Shown: positions 5,872-13,911, numbered from the stretch's first letter. The stretch is 15,388 bases of DNA from Natronohydrobacter sp. (GCA_007117255.1 SKGU01000314.1:1-15388), one strand, 5' to 3'. Notes: a model not told the origin generated them from the letters alone. Translations and numbers: made by a program.

Positions 5872-6633
5872 TCAATCTGTCCTTGCAACGCGCGCAAGCG
5901 CAATAACTCGCACAGATGCCGCACCATTCGCCAGACAGGTTTCTGTTGCAGAAGAGAATGTCGCGCCTGCTGTCATGACATCATCAACCAACAGGATATG
6001 CCGCCGCTTTAGCCGATGCAGGTTTCTGGGATGTGGTTCGAAAGCATCGGCAACATTCGCAAACCGCCCCATGCGCCCGCGTCCATCCTGTGTGCCAGTA
6101 TAACGGTTGCGGATCAAAAGGTCCGGACAATGTTCCAGTCGCAATTCACCTGCCATTGCCGCGCTGAGCACCGCCGCCTGATTGTAGCGCCGCTTGACGA
6201 AGCGCAACCAATGCAGCGGAACTGGCGCGATCAGCATATCAGGCTGCACAAGCGGCGCAGCATGTCGGGCCAGCCAACGCCCTGCCGGTCGTGCGAAATC
6301 AAGCCTGTCGTGATATTTCAGGCCCAACAGAAGCTGGCGGGCCTTGTCGCCATACAGCATTACGGCGCGGCCCTGATCCCAAGGTCGCGCAAGGCTCAGG
6401 CATTCGTCGCACTGAACTGGCACACCATCATCAACCCCTGGCAGAGGCAGGCCACAACTGTCACAACACAAGCCAAAGATGAACGGCACTTTTGGCCAGC
6501 ATTGCGGGCAAAGAGCACCGTCTTGCGCGACAAGGGCGTTGCAGGTCATACATTGCGGCGGATAGACGGCCCGCAAAAGCGCGCGCGCACCTGAGCGCCC
6601 TTGGCCAATCAGACCGTGCAACAGGTTTTGCAT
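5872..6633 (-). CDS. comF: ComF family phosphoribosyltransferase-like protein
   Basis: A 253-residue ComF-family protein, named for a Bacillus competence gene and thought to help process incoming single-stranded DNA. The N-terminus has four CxxC pairs (C28/C31, C42/C45, C57/C60, C75/C78), forming double zinc ribbons. The C-terminal type I phosphoribosyltransferase domain has the PRPP-loop motif VDDVMTAGAT (216-225), and RRYNQA (148-153) is another family mark. ATG at 6633 is chosen for its GGGGA Shine-Dalgarno; a longer frame starts at 6705 but would overlap the divergent methyltransferase start. It is first in the seven-gene minus-strand series. In Rhodobacteraceae, comF homologues are linked to uptake of gene-transfer-agent DNA, which is family knowledge not shown here. 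Confidence 0.93.
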   Translation of the reverse strand: MQNLLHGLIGQGRSGARALLRAVYPPQCMTCNALVAQDGALCPQCWPKVPFIFGLCCDSCGLPLPGVDDGVPVQCDECLSLARPWDQGRAVMLYGDKARQLLLGLKYHDRLDFARPAGRWLARHAAPLVQPDMLIAPVPLHWLRFVKRRYNQAAVLSAAMAGELRLEHCPDLLIRNRYTGTQDGRGRMGRFANVADAFEPHPRNLHRLKRRHILLVDDVMTAGATFSSATETCLANGAASVRVIALARVARTD

Positions 6634-6665
6634 TTCGTCCCCGACCCTTCTAGATAAAAACTGAC
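6634..6665. promoter_or_regulatory. Divergent intergenic region, comF / methyltransferase
   Basis: Only 32 bp separates the two divergent start codons, so both promoters must extend into the opposite coding regions. A TAGATAAAA stretch (6651-6659) is a possible -10 for the plus-strand gene, but it is too close to its ATG for a usual leader, so leaderless or near-leaderless initiation is possible. No clear -35 was found. Confidence 0.3.
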
Positions 6666-7508
6666 ATGACACAGACACCACCAGACCTGACCGACCGCAC
6701 AGCATTGAGCCGCAATCGCGCCCGCGCGGGCGGCGACCTGTTCTTGCACCAGCTTGCCCGCGAGGAACTTCAGTTAAGACTGAGCGAAGTTAACAGAACC
6801 TTTACGTCACCGGCACTGATTTGCGGGTTGCCAGATTTCTGGAAGGGTTTTCTACCCGAAGCACGGGTTATCCTGGACGACACTGTTCTTGATCTGGCTC
6901 CAGGTGCGCATGATCTTGTGATTCATGCAATGGCACTGCATTGGGCCGCTGACCCTGTCGGGCAACTGGTGCAGGCGCGGCGGGCGCTGAAACCTGATGG
7001 ACTGTTCCTCGCCGTCATGCCCGGCGGGCAAACACTCGCGGAACTGCGCGCTGTCTTGGCACAAGCCGAGATCGAACTGGCCGGGGGTCTGAGCTCGCGT
7101 GTGCTGCCTATGGGCGAAATCCGCGACATGGGGGCACTGCTGCAGCGCGCGGGCTATGCGCTGCCCGTAGCGGATGTGACCAGTCACAAGGTCGCTTACC
7201 GCAAACTTGACAGCTTGTTCGGCGATCTGCGCGCCATGGGTGAGCGTAATGCCCTTGCGGCACGACGTCGCAGTTTTGCGCCGCGCAATCTGTTCGCACG
7301 CGCCGCAGAATTGTATGCCGCGCATTACCCCGATGCGAATGGCCACCTGCGCGCAACCTTTGATCTGGTCTATCTGACTGGCTGGGCGCCCGCTGACAGC
7401 CAGCCGCGCCCTTTACGCCCCGGCAGTGCCAAATCGCGGCTAGCGGACGCCTTGGGAACGAAAGAAAGCCCATTGCCCGATCACATCAAAATGCCCGACA
7501 CAGATTGA
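6666..7508 (+). CDS. SAM-dependent methyltransferase-fold protein, NDUFAF5-like
   Basis: A 280-residue class I methyltransferase-fold protein. Motif II-like DLVIHAMALHW (83-93), ALKPDGLFLAVMPGG (107-121) and the C-terminal YLTGWAP plus PLRPGSAKSRLADALGT are typical of alphaproteobacterial relatives of BioC and mitochondrial NDUFAF5. Human NDUFAF5 hydroxylates an arginine of complex I subunit NDUFS7. The SAM-binding motif I (normally DxGxGxG) is degenerate here: the matching strand reads SPALICGLPDFW (48-59), with one glycine. It may therefore bind SAM unusually or not at all. It diverges from comF and precedes hemH by 61 bp. The NDUFA9-like gene in the same window is a second complex I-related gene, but they are not in one operon. 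Confidence 0.8.
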   Translation: MTQTPPDLTDRTALSRNRARAGGDLFLHQLAREELQLRLSEVNRTFTSPALICGLPDFWKGFLPEARVILDDTVLDLAPGAHDLVIHAMALHWAADPVGQLVQARRALKPDGLFLAVMPGGQTLAELRAVLAQAEIELAGGLSSRVLPMGEIRDMGALLQRAGYALPVADVTSHKVAYRKLDSLFGDLRAMGERNALAARRRSFAPRNLFARAAELYAAHYPDANGHLRATFDLVYLTGWAPADSQPRPLRPGSAKSRLADALGTKESPLPDHIKMPDTD

Positions 7509-7569
7509 TTCCCTGACAAAAGCCGTTACATCAGGCGCACATCCACTTCAGCGCCGAGGATATATTGGT

Positions 7570-8694
7570 ATGAAGGACACAGCCATGCTCGAGGCACAGC
7601 CAACATCTCACCCGGCAAAATGCCCGGCCCATATGGATAAGCCTGGCGAAGGGCGTCTCGAACATGCCGCGCCGGATCACCCACCCGTGCCGCAGGCAAA
7701 AATCGGTGTGCTTCTGGCAAATCTGGGGACGCCAGACAATTATGATTATTGGTCAATGCGCCGGTATCTGAACGAATTCCTGTCCGACAAGCGCGTTGTC
7801 GATTACTCGGCCTGGATTTGGCAGCCTCTTTTGCAACTTGTGATCCTGACCAAACGCCCGTTCACGTCCGGGGCAAACTACAAGTCGATCTGGAATCACG
7901 AGAAGGGCGAAAGTCCGCTTTTGACCATCACCAAGGATCAGACCTCCAGCATTGCAGAGGATGTTGCCGCGCGCTTCGGTGATGGTGTGATGGTAGATTT
8001 CTGCATGCGCTACGGTAATCCGTCAACCAAATCCAAGGTTGCAGAGATGGTCGCTGCAGGATGTGAAAAGATCCTGTTTTTCCCACTCTATCCACATTAT
8101 GCCGGGGCAACATCTGCCACGGCCTGCGACCAGTTCTTTCGCGCCCTGATGGAACAGAAATGGCAGCCAGCCGCCCGCACGGTGGCGCCCTATTTTGATC
8201 ATCCAGCCTATGTGAAGGCACTTGCCGCCTCTGTGCGTCAGACTTACGATGCGATGGATGAAAAGCCGGAAGTGCTTGTCGCATCTTATCACGGCATGCC
8301 GAAACGCTATCTTCTTGAGGGTGATCCCTATCACTGTCAGTGTCAGAAAACGACACGCCTGTTGCGCGAGGAACTCGGCTGGAGTGACGAGCAAGTTCAG
8401 ACGACGTTCCAATCTGTCTTCGGGCGAGAAGAGTGGCTGCGCCCATACACGGTGGATCATGTAGCGGATCTTGCGCGGCAGGGCGTGAAACGTCTGGCCG
8501 TCGTCGCGCCAGCGTTTTCGGCCGACTGCATCGAAACGTTGGAAGAGATCAATGAAGAAATCCGTGAAAGCTTCGAGGAAGCGGGGGGTGAACAATTCAC
8601 CTATATTCCCTGCCTGAACGACGATGCACGTCACATCGAGGCCCTGACCGCTGCGATCGAAGCGAACCTGCAGGGCTGGACGACGCCCCGGTAA
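7570..8694 (+). CDS. hemH: Ferrochelatase
   Basis: A 374-residue ferrochelatase, which inserts Fe2+ into protoporphyrin IX in the last step of protoheme synthesis at the inner membrane face. The core starts at IGVLLANLGTPD (45-56). The catalytic histidine is H241 in ASYHGMPKRY, the conserved acid is E322 in SADCIETLEEI, and DPYHCQCQKT (252-261) is a family mark. Two starts are possible: ATG 7570 (GAGGA, spacing 9) and ATG 7585 (AAGGA, spacing 7). The N-terminal 43 residues are not part of the enzyme core and contain HPAKCPAH (14-21), a Cys-Pro dipeptide like those in heme regulatory motifs. A strong terminator follows. Confidence 0.97.
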   Translation: MKDTAMLEAQPTSHPAKCPAHMDKPGEGRLEHAAPDHPPVPQAKIGVLLANLGTPDNYDYWSMRRYLNEFLSDKRVVDYSAWIWQPLLQLVILTKRPFTSGANYKSIWNHEKGESPLLTITKDQTSSIAEDVAARFGDGVMVDFCMRYGNPSTKSKVAEMVAAGCEKILFFPLYPHYAGATSATACDQFFRALMEQKWQPAARTVAPYFDHPAYVKALAASVRQTYDAMDEKPEVLVASYHGMPKRYLLEGDPYHCQCQKTTRLLREELGWSDEQVQTTFQSVFGREEWLRPYTVDHVADLARQGVKRLAVVAPAFSADCIETLEEINEEIRESFEEAGGEQFTYIPCLNDDARHIEALTAAIEANLQGWTTPR

Positions 8695-8738
8695 ACATGC
8701 GCGGCCTATGCGCTAAAAGTTTCACATTGAGACAAGAA

Positions 8739-8768
8739 AAAAGGTGACAGGAAATCCTGTCACCTTTT
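8739..8768. terminator. Strong bidirectional intrinsic terminator
   Basis: A perfect 13-bp stem (8739-8751 with 8756-8768) with core GGTGACAGG/CCTGTCACC and an AAAT loop. An A-run is on the left and a T-run on the right, so it can terminate both hemH (plus) and the convergent 66-residue gene (minus). Confidence 0.93.
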
Positions 8769-8794
8769 CAGATTTAGCATCTGCGTCGTGCGAA

Positions 8795-8995
8795 TTACTT
8801 CGCGGCAACTGCAGCAGCAACAATCAACAGCAGCATGATCGGAACGATGATACCGCCCGAAGAAGCTCTGGTTTCTTCGACAACAACTGCGGGCTCGATG
8901 ACCGGCTCCGAGTATTTGCCCATTTTGCTGTGACCGCCAGCGAAAGCCGAAGTTGCAGCGAACGACAGTGCAGCAGCGAGTGCGATTTTCTTCAT
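8795..8995 (-). CDS. Tiny secreted/membrane protein of unknown function
   Basis: A 66-residue protein. A signal peptide covers residues 1-19 (MKKIALAAALSFAATSAFA), followed by a short polar region with EPVIEPAVVVEE (30-41), then a C-terminal hydrophobic segment GGIIVPIMLLLIVAAAVAAK (47-66). The mature form would be a tail-anchored inner-membrane peptide with a short acidic periplasmic part. A perfect GGAGG Shine-Dalgarno (complement of 9001-9005) lies 5 bases before the ATG, so it is probably well translated. Similar small signal-plus-EPV-plus-GGxxVP-TM proteins are, from memory, common in Rhodobacteraceae, with no assigned function. It converges with hemH across a shared terminator. Confidence 0.8.
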   Translation of the reverse strand: MKKIALAAALSFAATSAFAGGHSKMGKYSEPVIEPAVVVEETRASSGGIIVPIMLLLIVAAAVAAK

Positions 8996-9330
8996 AGTAA
9001 CCTCCAGAACGCGCCGGCCCTTTTCATGATAGGTCCGGCTCCCAAGACGAAATGTCGTGATTTGTCTGAACCATGTTCCCGAAAGAGTTGCAATCTCTAC
9101 TTCGCTCCACCGAAAGCACTTTCCGGCAACGTCGTCAATTTCGCAACACTTTTGAGGCGTATCGGGGTGTCAGCCCGGCCCTGAACAGGGTTTGGGCAGT
9201 GCAAATCTGGACCAACAATAAGTGCAGGAATGCAACTGAAGTTGCGGCACTATCGGTGTTCACGGTGAGTTGTGTTTGAATATCCTTGCCGAACTCGCTA
9301 ATCAGCGCGAGATCGAATAAGGAATATCGT
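8996..9330. other. 335-bp gene-free region between two divergent genes
   Basis: No convincing gene is seen; short frames here lack ribosome sites. It holds the leaders of the 66-residue gene (minus) and the CAP lipoprotein (plus). A possible minus-strand -10 TATCAT (complement of 9026-9031) lacks a good -35. A weak plus-strand pair is TTCACG (9259-9264) and TATCCT (9281-9286), spacing 16. Dyads include GCCGGCCC/GGTCCGGC (9013-9020/9032-9039, one mismatch), CCCTG-AA-CAGGG (9179-9190, with outer GCCC/GGGC arms to 9197), and GCAACT-GA-AGTTGC (9232-9245). These could be operators or a small RNA; nothing decides between them. Confidence 0.4.
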
Positions 9331-9879
9331 ATGTTTCGTCCTCTTGCGCTGCTCATGGCCTCGATTCTGGCACTTTCGGCTTGTGAAGCGCCTGCCCCCG
9401 CACAGGTACCGCTTGGATCTGACGGCAGGCCGTTGCCTGTCGTTGTGAGAATCAACCCTGCGGATGCGCCGCGCGTGCGTCAGCGGATGCAAGACGGGCT
9501 GAACACGATGCGGGCTCAGAATGGATTGGGTCCGTTGCAAGCCAACGCGGAACTGGCGAGTGCTGCAGCAACCCATGCGCAGGATATTTCTTTCCAGAGC
9601 CGTCCCTGGCATTGGGGATCAGACGGATCCAGCCCGATGCAACGCGCACAGCGTGCAGGCTATCGCGGCGCCTTTGTTGGTGAACTGATCTCGGAAACAT
9701 TCGAGACCGAGGTAGAGACCGTGAATTCATGGATGACCGAGCCGGAAACCCGCCAGGTGATTCTCGACCGCCGCGCGAATGAACTCGGCGTTGGCTGGCA
9801 TCAGGATCCGAACGGCAAGCTTTGGTGGACTGTCGTATTGGGCGAAGGCAGCGGCCCCATGATGATGGCTGAACGCTGA
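9331..9879 (+). CDS. CAP (SCP/PR1) domain lipoprotein
   Basis: A 182-residue exported lipoprotein. ATG at 9331 is chosen for its AAGGA Shine-Dalgarno (spacing about 8) and because it opens a lipoprotein signal with lipobox LSAC, the lipidated residue being C18. An upstream in-frame ATG (9286) would bury the signal. The CAP domain spans about 50-178: the family histidine is in the AAATHAQDIS region, then RPWHWGSDGSSPMQRAQRAGYRG, GELI, VNSWMTEPETRQVILD, and ELGVGWHQDPNGKLWWTVVLG. Bacterial CAP proteins are of mostly unknown role in the envelope. It stands alone, with its 3' end facing trpA across a hairpin. Confidence 0.9.
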   Translation: MFRPLALLMASILALSACEAPAPAQVPLGSDGRPLPVVVRINPADAPRVRQRMQDGLNTMRAQNGLGPLQANAELASAAATHAQDISFQSRPWHWGSDGSSPMQRAQRAGYRGAFVGELISETFETEVETVNSWMTEPETRQVILDRRANELGVGWHQDPNGKLWWTVVLGEGSGPMMMAER

Positions 9880-9901
9880 TCGCCGCATTTCACGCTTTGG
9901 A

Positions 9902-9951
9902 AAAACCATACGAGAGCTTCGTCCCCTCAGGGCGCGCTCTCGCTATGTTTT
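9902..9951. terminator. Bidirectional hairpin terminator between CAP gene and trpA
   Basis: AAAAC (9902-9906), ATA (9908-9910) and CGAGAGC (9911-9917) pair with GCTCTCG (9936-9942), TAT (9944-9946) and GTTTT (9947-9951), with single C bulges at 9907 and 9943. The A/T outer arms give a U-tract in both directions. It touches the trpA stop codon. Confidence 0.7.
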
Positions 9952-10742
9952 CAACCTCGATGCGCACCGTCTGACAAGGACTTCACATAGGACAGCACCT
10001 CATCCAGTGGCTTGCCGTCCGCCACCTGTTTGACAATGGCCGACCCAACCACGCACCCATCTGCCACACTGGCGATGGCCTGCGCTGTGTCTGGAGTAGA
10101 GATTCCGAAACCCACGATGACTGGCAAATCGGTTTGTGCCTTGATCCGCGCCACTTCCGGCCCGACATCCTGCGCCTGCGCCGCTGCCGCACCTGTTATC
10201 CCGGTGATCGAGACGTAATATACAAAGCCTGAAGTGTTCTCCAAAACCTTGGGCAAGCGTTTCGCATCGGTGGTCGGCGTGGCAAGGCGAATGAAATTCA
10301 GCCCCGCCGCCTGCGCAGGAATGCACAATTCGCTGTCTTCTTCTGGCGGCAGATCGACAACGATCAGCCCATCAACACCCGCCGTTTTCGCGTCCACCAG
10401 AAACCGCTCCACGCCGCGCGAATAGATGGGGTTGTAATAGCCCATCAGAACGATCGGCGTTGTGCTGTCGCCTTCGCGGAAGCGGCGCACGATCTCCAGT
10501 GTCTTCTCCAGCGTTTGGCCGCCTTCAAGCGCGCGCTGACCAGCAAGCTGGATCGTCGGGCCATCAGCCATTGGGTCAGTGAAGGGAACGCCAAGCTCGA
10601 TGATATCGACCCCTGCGCCCGGCAAGCCTTGCATCACCGCGAGCGAGGTTTCCAGATCAGGATCGCCGCCCATGATATAGGCCACAAATGCCTTGCGGCC
10701 CTCGGCTTTCAATTTTGCGAATGTCTGATCGATTCTGGTCAT
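9951..10742 (-). CDS. trpA: Tryptophan synthase alpha subunit
   Basis: A 263-residue protein, typical TrpA length. It cleaves indole-3-glycerol phosphate to indole and glyceraldehyde-3-phosphate, passing indole to TrpB through a tunnel. The catalytic residues fall at the classic positions E49 (DIIELGVPF) and D60 (DPMADGP). MGYYNPIY, the VDLPPEE loop and VGFGIS are also present. ATG at 10742 is the family start (MTRIDQTFAKL), with a G-rich site upstream; the frame continues open to 11054 but that extension overlaps ychF and is not real. trpB is not adjacent in this window, so trpA is separately transcribed, divergent from ychF across 153 bp. Confidence 0.98.
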   Translation of the reverse strand: MTRIDQTFAKLKAEGRKAFVAYIMGGDPDLETSLAVMQGLPGAGVDIIELGVPFTDPMADGPTIQLAGQRALEGGQTLEKTLEIVRRFREGDSTTPIVLMGYYNPIYSRGVERFLVDAKTAGVDGLIVVDLPPEEDSELCIPAQAAGLNFIRLATPTTDAKRLPKVLENTSGFVYYVSITGITGAAAAQAQDVGPEVARIKAQTDLPVIVGFGISTPDTAQAIASVADGCVVGSAIVKQVADGKPLDEVLSYVKSLSDGAHRG

Positions 10743-10895
10743 TATACCCCACCCCTGTTCTACTTTCCGGGTTTGAGCGAAATCACAGGCAGAATCAACT
10801 GCTCTTGGCAATAATACAGGGCTGTCTGCGCCCTTGTCTTGCGCGCCCCCAACCCCTACAAGCGCGGCGCTGGACTTGCGCAAGGGAAATGGGTC

Positions 10896-11993
10896 ATGGG
10901 CTTCAAGATGGGGATTGTCGGACTGCCGAATGTAGGCAAATCGACGTTGTTCAACGCATTGACCAAGACCGCCGCCGCACAGGCCGCGAATTTTCCATTC
11001 TGCACCATTGAACCGAATGTCGGCGATGTGGCTGTGCCCGACGCACGGCTGCAAACTTTGGCGGATATCGCCAAATCACGTGAGGTGATTCCCACCCGCA
11101 TGACCTTCGTTGATATCGCGGGGCTGGTTAGAGGTGCGTCCAAAGGCGAGGGTTTGGGCAATCAGTTTCTGGCCAATATCCGCGAAGTCGACGCGATTGC
11201 CCATGTCCTGCGCTGTTTTGAAGATGATGATGTAACGCATGTGGAAGGCAAGATCGACCCTGTTGCCGATGCCGAAACCATTGAAACCGAACTGATGATC
11301 GCGGATATGGATTCGATCGAGAAGCGACTGGCCAATCTGTCGCGCAAGATCCGCGGTGGCGAGAAAGACGCCGTGGATCAGGACAGATTGCTGCGTCGCG
11401 CACTTGAAGCACTGGAGGCAGGAAAGCCCGCGCGCACTGTCGAAGTGGCCGAGGAAGACCGCAAGCAGTGGCGCATGTTGCAACTTCTGACCTCGAAACC
11501 AGTGCTCTATGTCTGCAATGTCGAGGAATCCTCTGCCGGGTCAGGCAATGCCCTGTCGCAGCGTGTGGCCGAAATGGCCGCAGCGCAAGGGGCCGCGCAA
11601 GTGGTGATTTCGGCGCAGATCGAAGAAGAGATCAGCCAGCTTGACGCCGAGGAAGCCGAAATGTTCCTGTCTGAAATGGGGCTTGAGGAACCTGGCCTGG
11701 ACCGATTGATCCGCGCAGGCTATCAGCTTCTGGGGTTGCACACCTATTTCACGGTCGGCCCTAAGGAGACGCGTGCCTGGACAATCCCGGTTGGCACGTT
11801 GGCCCCGCAGGCGGCGGGTGTCATTCATGGCGATTTCGAGCGTGGCTTCATCCGGGCCGAGACTGTGGCTTACGATGATTATATAACCCATAAGGGCGAG
11901 GCAGGCGCCAAAGAGGCAGGCAAATTCCGCGTCGAAGGCAAAAGCTATGAGGTCAAAGACGGCGACGTTCTACATTTCCTGTTTAATGCCTGA
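10896..11993 (+). CDS. ychF: Redox-regulated ATPase YchF (Obg-family)
   Basis: A 365-residue protein, the standard YchF/OLA1 length. P-loop GLPNVGKS at residues 9-16; DIAG (73-76), which replaces the DxxG of G3; and the altered specificity motif NVEE (208-211) in place of NKxD, which explains the family's preference for ATP over GTP. A helical insert follows in the middle and a TGS domain lies at about 280-363. YchF binds ribosomes and is linked to stress responses. ATG at 10896 is chosen for the AAGGGA site 8 bases upstream; a longer frame from 10839 adds only non-conserved residues. Confidence 0.97.
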   Translation: MGFKMGIVGLPNVGKSTLFNALTKTAAAQAANFPFCTIEPNVGDVAVPDARLQTLADIAKSREVIPTRMTFVDIAGLVRGASKGEGLGNQFLANIREVDAIAHVLRCFEDDDVTHVEGKIDPVADAETIETELMIADMDSIEKRLANLSRKIRGGEKDAVDQDRLLRRALEALEAGKPARTVEVAEEDRKQWRMLQLLTSKPVLYVCNVEESSAGSGNALSQRVAEMAAAQGAAQVVISAQIEEEISQLDAEEAEMFLSEMGLEEPGLDRLIRAGYQLLGLHTYFTVGPKETRAWTIPVGTLAPQAAGVIHGDFERGFIRAETVAYDDYITHKGEAGAKEAGKFRVEGKSYEVKDGDVLHFLFNA

Positions 11994-12002
11994 CAGGGCT
12001 GT

Positions 12003-12032
12003 TTGACAGCGCGCCGCCGCGCAGTGCTTAAT
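12003..12032 (+). promoter_or_regulatory. Sigma-70-type promoter for dctBD
   Basis: A perfect TTGACA (12003-12008) is followed after 18 bp by CTTAAT (12027-12032, 4 of 6). Transcription would start near 12039, about 28 nt before the chosen dctB ATG. This placement makes an alternative ATG at 12031 unlikely. It sits in the 73-bp gap after ychF. Confidence 0.5.
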
Positions 12033-12066
12033 GACACTCAGGTTTATTCGGGGTGGGATTGGCCAT

Positions 12067-13911
12067 ATGACTCAGCCGCGAAAGACACTTATATGGCTGT
12101 TTTCTGTGCTGAGTTGTCTATGCTTGGCAGGGACAGCGTGGCTGGCTCATCAGAAGGCACTTGAGAAGAGCTTTCAAGAGCTGAACGATCGCGGGCAGAA
12201 CACACTAAGTCTGGCCGAATCGACGATTCGTGGGCAGTTGGCGCGATTTGAGCGCTTGCCGGAATTGCTGGCGGACAATCGCGCGGTGCGCTCGCTTCTG
12301 CTGGCACCGCGAGATGCAGACCTGATCATGTCGGCCAATATCTATCTGCGCGATGCAGCGACTCTTCTAGGCGCATCAGACATTTACGTCATGTATCGAG
12401 ATGGCGTTACCCTAGCTGCGTCCAATTTCGATCAACCGCATAGCTTTGTCGGGGGAAATTTCGCCTTCCGGCCCTATTTCTTCGATGCGCTGGATCATGG
12501 TGAGGGCCGTTTCTACGCACTGGGCACCACGTCAAACAAGCGCGGTTATTACTTTGGCGCCGGCATTGATGTGGCTGGTCAACGGCTGGGCGTCATGGTT
12601 CTGAAAATTGATGTTGATGAGTTGGAGCAGGCCTGGGCCTCGGATGATTTGCGCATCATTGTGACCGACCCTGAAGATATCGTGTTCTTGTCGAACCGGC
12701 CTGACTGGCTTTTCCATGCTTTCGGGACACTGACTCCGGATCGACTGGCGCGCACACAAGAAACCCGCAGGTATTCGAATGCCGAACTCGGCGAGATTGA
12801 CTTTCAGGCGCGGACTGACCGGGGCGGTTTCCGTTTGCTTTCGGGTCATGGTCAGGATGATGTGGCGGCAGAATATCTGGTCGTCAAAAGCAACATGGCG
12901 CAGGCAGACTGGACCGTTCAGGTCTTGCTCCCCACACGCGCTGCGCGGGTTCAGGCGGCGGCCAGTGTCGTCATTGGCCTTCTGGCCGCAGGACTTCTGG
13001 CGCTTGTCGCGTTTATCATTTGGCAAAGACGACGGCAGTTGGCGCAGCGTCTCGAGCTGGAGCAGGCGGCAAAGGACGATCTGGAACGCCGCGTCGTTGA
13101 GCGCACGTCGCAACTGCGCGACGCCAATGAAGCGCTTAAAGACGAAGTGACCGAACGTCGCGCAACCGAAGCGCAGTTGCGCAAGACACAGAGTGAACTG
13201 GTGCAGGCAGGAAAGCTGGCAGCACTTGGGCAAATGTCAGCAGCGCTCAGTCATGAATTCAACCAACCGCTCGGCGCAGCCCGCAATTACGCTGAAAATG
13301 CACAACTTTTTCTGGAGCAAGGCCGCCGTGAGGAAGCGCAGGGCAATGTCGAGCGGATCCTTGGCATGATCGACCGCATGACGCGCATCAGCCGACATTT
13401 GCGCAATTTCGCGCGCAAGCCGAACCAGCAACTCGGCGTGGTTGCACTGGCCGATTCCGTATCCGAGGCGCGCGAACTTCTGGGTTGGCGGTTGCGCAAA
13501 TCGGGCGTGACGTTGAGCGTTGACCTTGACCCCGTCGATCTAAAAGTTGTTGCAGGGCCCGTCAGGCTGCAACAAGTTCTGGTCAACCTGATCAGCAATG
13601 GTGTCGATGCTGTCGAAACGGGCGCATGCAAGCGCCTTGAGCTGACTGCCCGCAAGCATGATGGCCATGTGCGCGTAACGGTGCGCGACCACGGCGCGGG
13701 CGTGCCGGAGGGATTGCAGGCACGCATCTTTGACCCGTTTTTTTCGACCAAGGAGGTCGGCAAGGGATTGGGTCTGGGATTGTCGATATCTTACAATATC
13801 ATCCGCGATTTCGACGGAAACCTGACGATGCGCAATCATCCTGATGGTGGGGCAGAGTTCATTCTTGACCTGAATGCCGCGCCAGTACACACGGCCGAGG
13901 CAGCAGAATGA
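12067..13911 (+). CDS. dctB: C4-dicarboxylate sensor histidine kinase DctB
   Basis: A 614-residue membrane sensor kinase. Transmembrane segments at about 8-27 and 297-319 enclose a periplasmic double PAS/Cache-type sensor whose RPYFFDAL and RFYALGTTSNKRGYYFG (148-164) match DctB proteins. A coiled coil (about 325-380) leads to the H-box ALSHEFNQPL with phosphoacceptor H396. The ATPase domain has N511 in NLISNGVDA, DHGAGVP (541-547), FDPFFSTK (555-562) and GKGLGLGLS (566-574). ATG at 12067 is chosen for its hydrophobic start after MTQPRK and its G-rich upstream site. It overlaps dctD by 4 bases. DctB senses external succinate, fumarate or malate and phosphorylates DctD. The ligand of this copy may differ. 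Confidence 0.93.
   Translation: MTQPRKTLIWLFSVLSCLCLAGTAWLAHQKALEKSFQELNDRGQNTLSLAESTIRGQLARFERLPELLADNRAVRSLLLAPRDADLIMSANIYLRDAATLLGASDIYVMYRDGVTLAASNFDQPHSFVGGNFAFRPYFFDALDHGEGRFYALGTTSNKRGYYFGAGIDVAGQRLGVMVLKIDVDELEQAWASDDLRIIVTDPEDIVFLSNRPDWLFHAFGTLTPDRLARTQETRRYSNAELGEIDFQARTDRGGFRLLSGHGQDDVAAEYLVVKSNMAQADWTVQVLLPTRAARVQAAASVVIGLLAAGLLALVAFIIWQRRRQLAQRLELEQAAKDDLERRVVERTSQLRDANEALKDEVTERRATEAQLRKTQSELVQAGKLAALGQMSAALSHEFNQPLGAARNYAENAQLFLEQGRREEAQGNVERILGMIDRMTRISRHLRNFARKPNQQLGVVALADSVSEARELLGWRLRKSGVTLSVDLDPVDLKVVAGPVRLQQVLVNLISNGVDAVETGACKRLELTARKHDGHVRVTVRDHGAGVPEGLQARIFDPFFSTKEVGKGLGLGLSISYNIIRDFDGNLTMRNHPDGGAEFILDLNAAPVHTAEAAE

Noticed and set aside
10743..11054. Long 5' extension of trpA
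   Set aside because: It overlaps the ychF coding region and lies ahead of the family start; with the ATG at 10742 the catalytic Glu and Asp fall exactly at positions 49 and 60.
12031..12066. Earlier ATG for dctB
   Set aside because: No ribosome site, and it lies next to the predicted -10 and before the predicted transcription start; the ATG at 12067 opens directly into the membrane segment.
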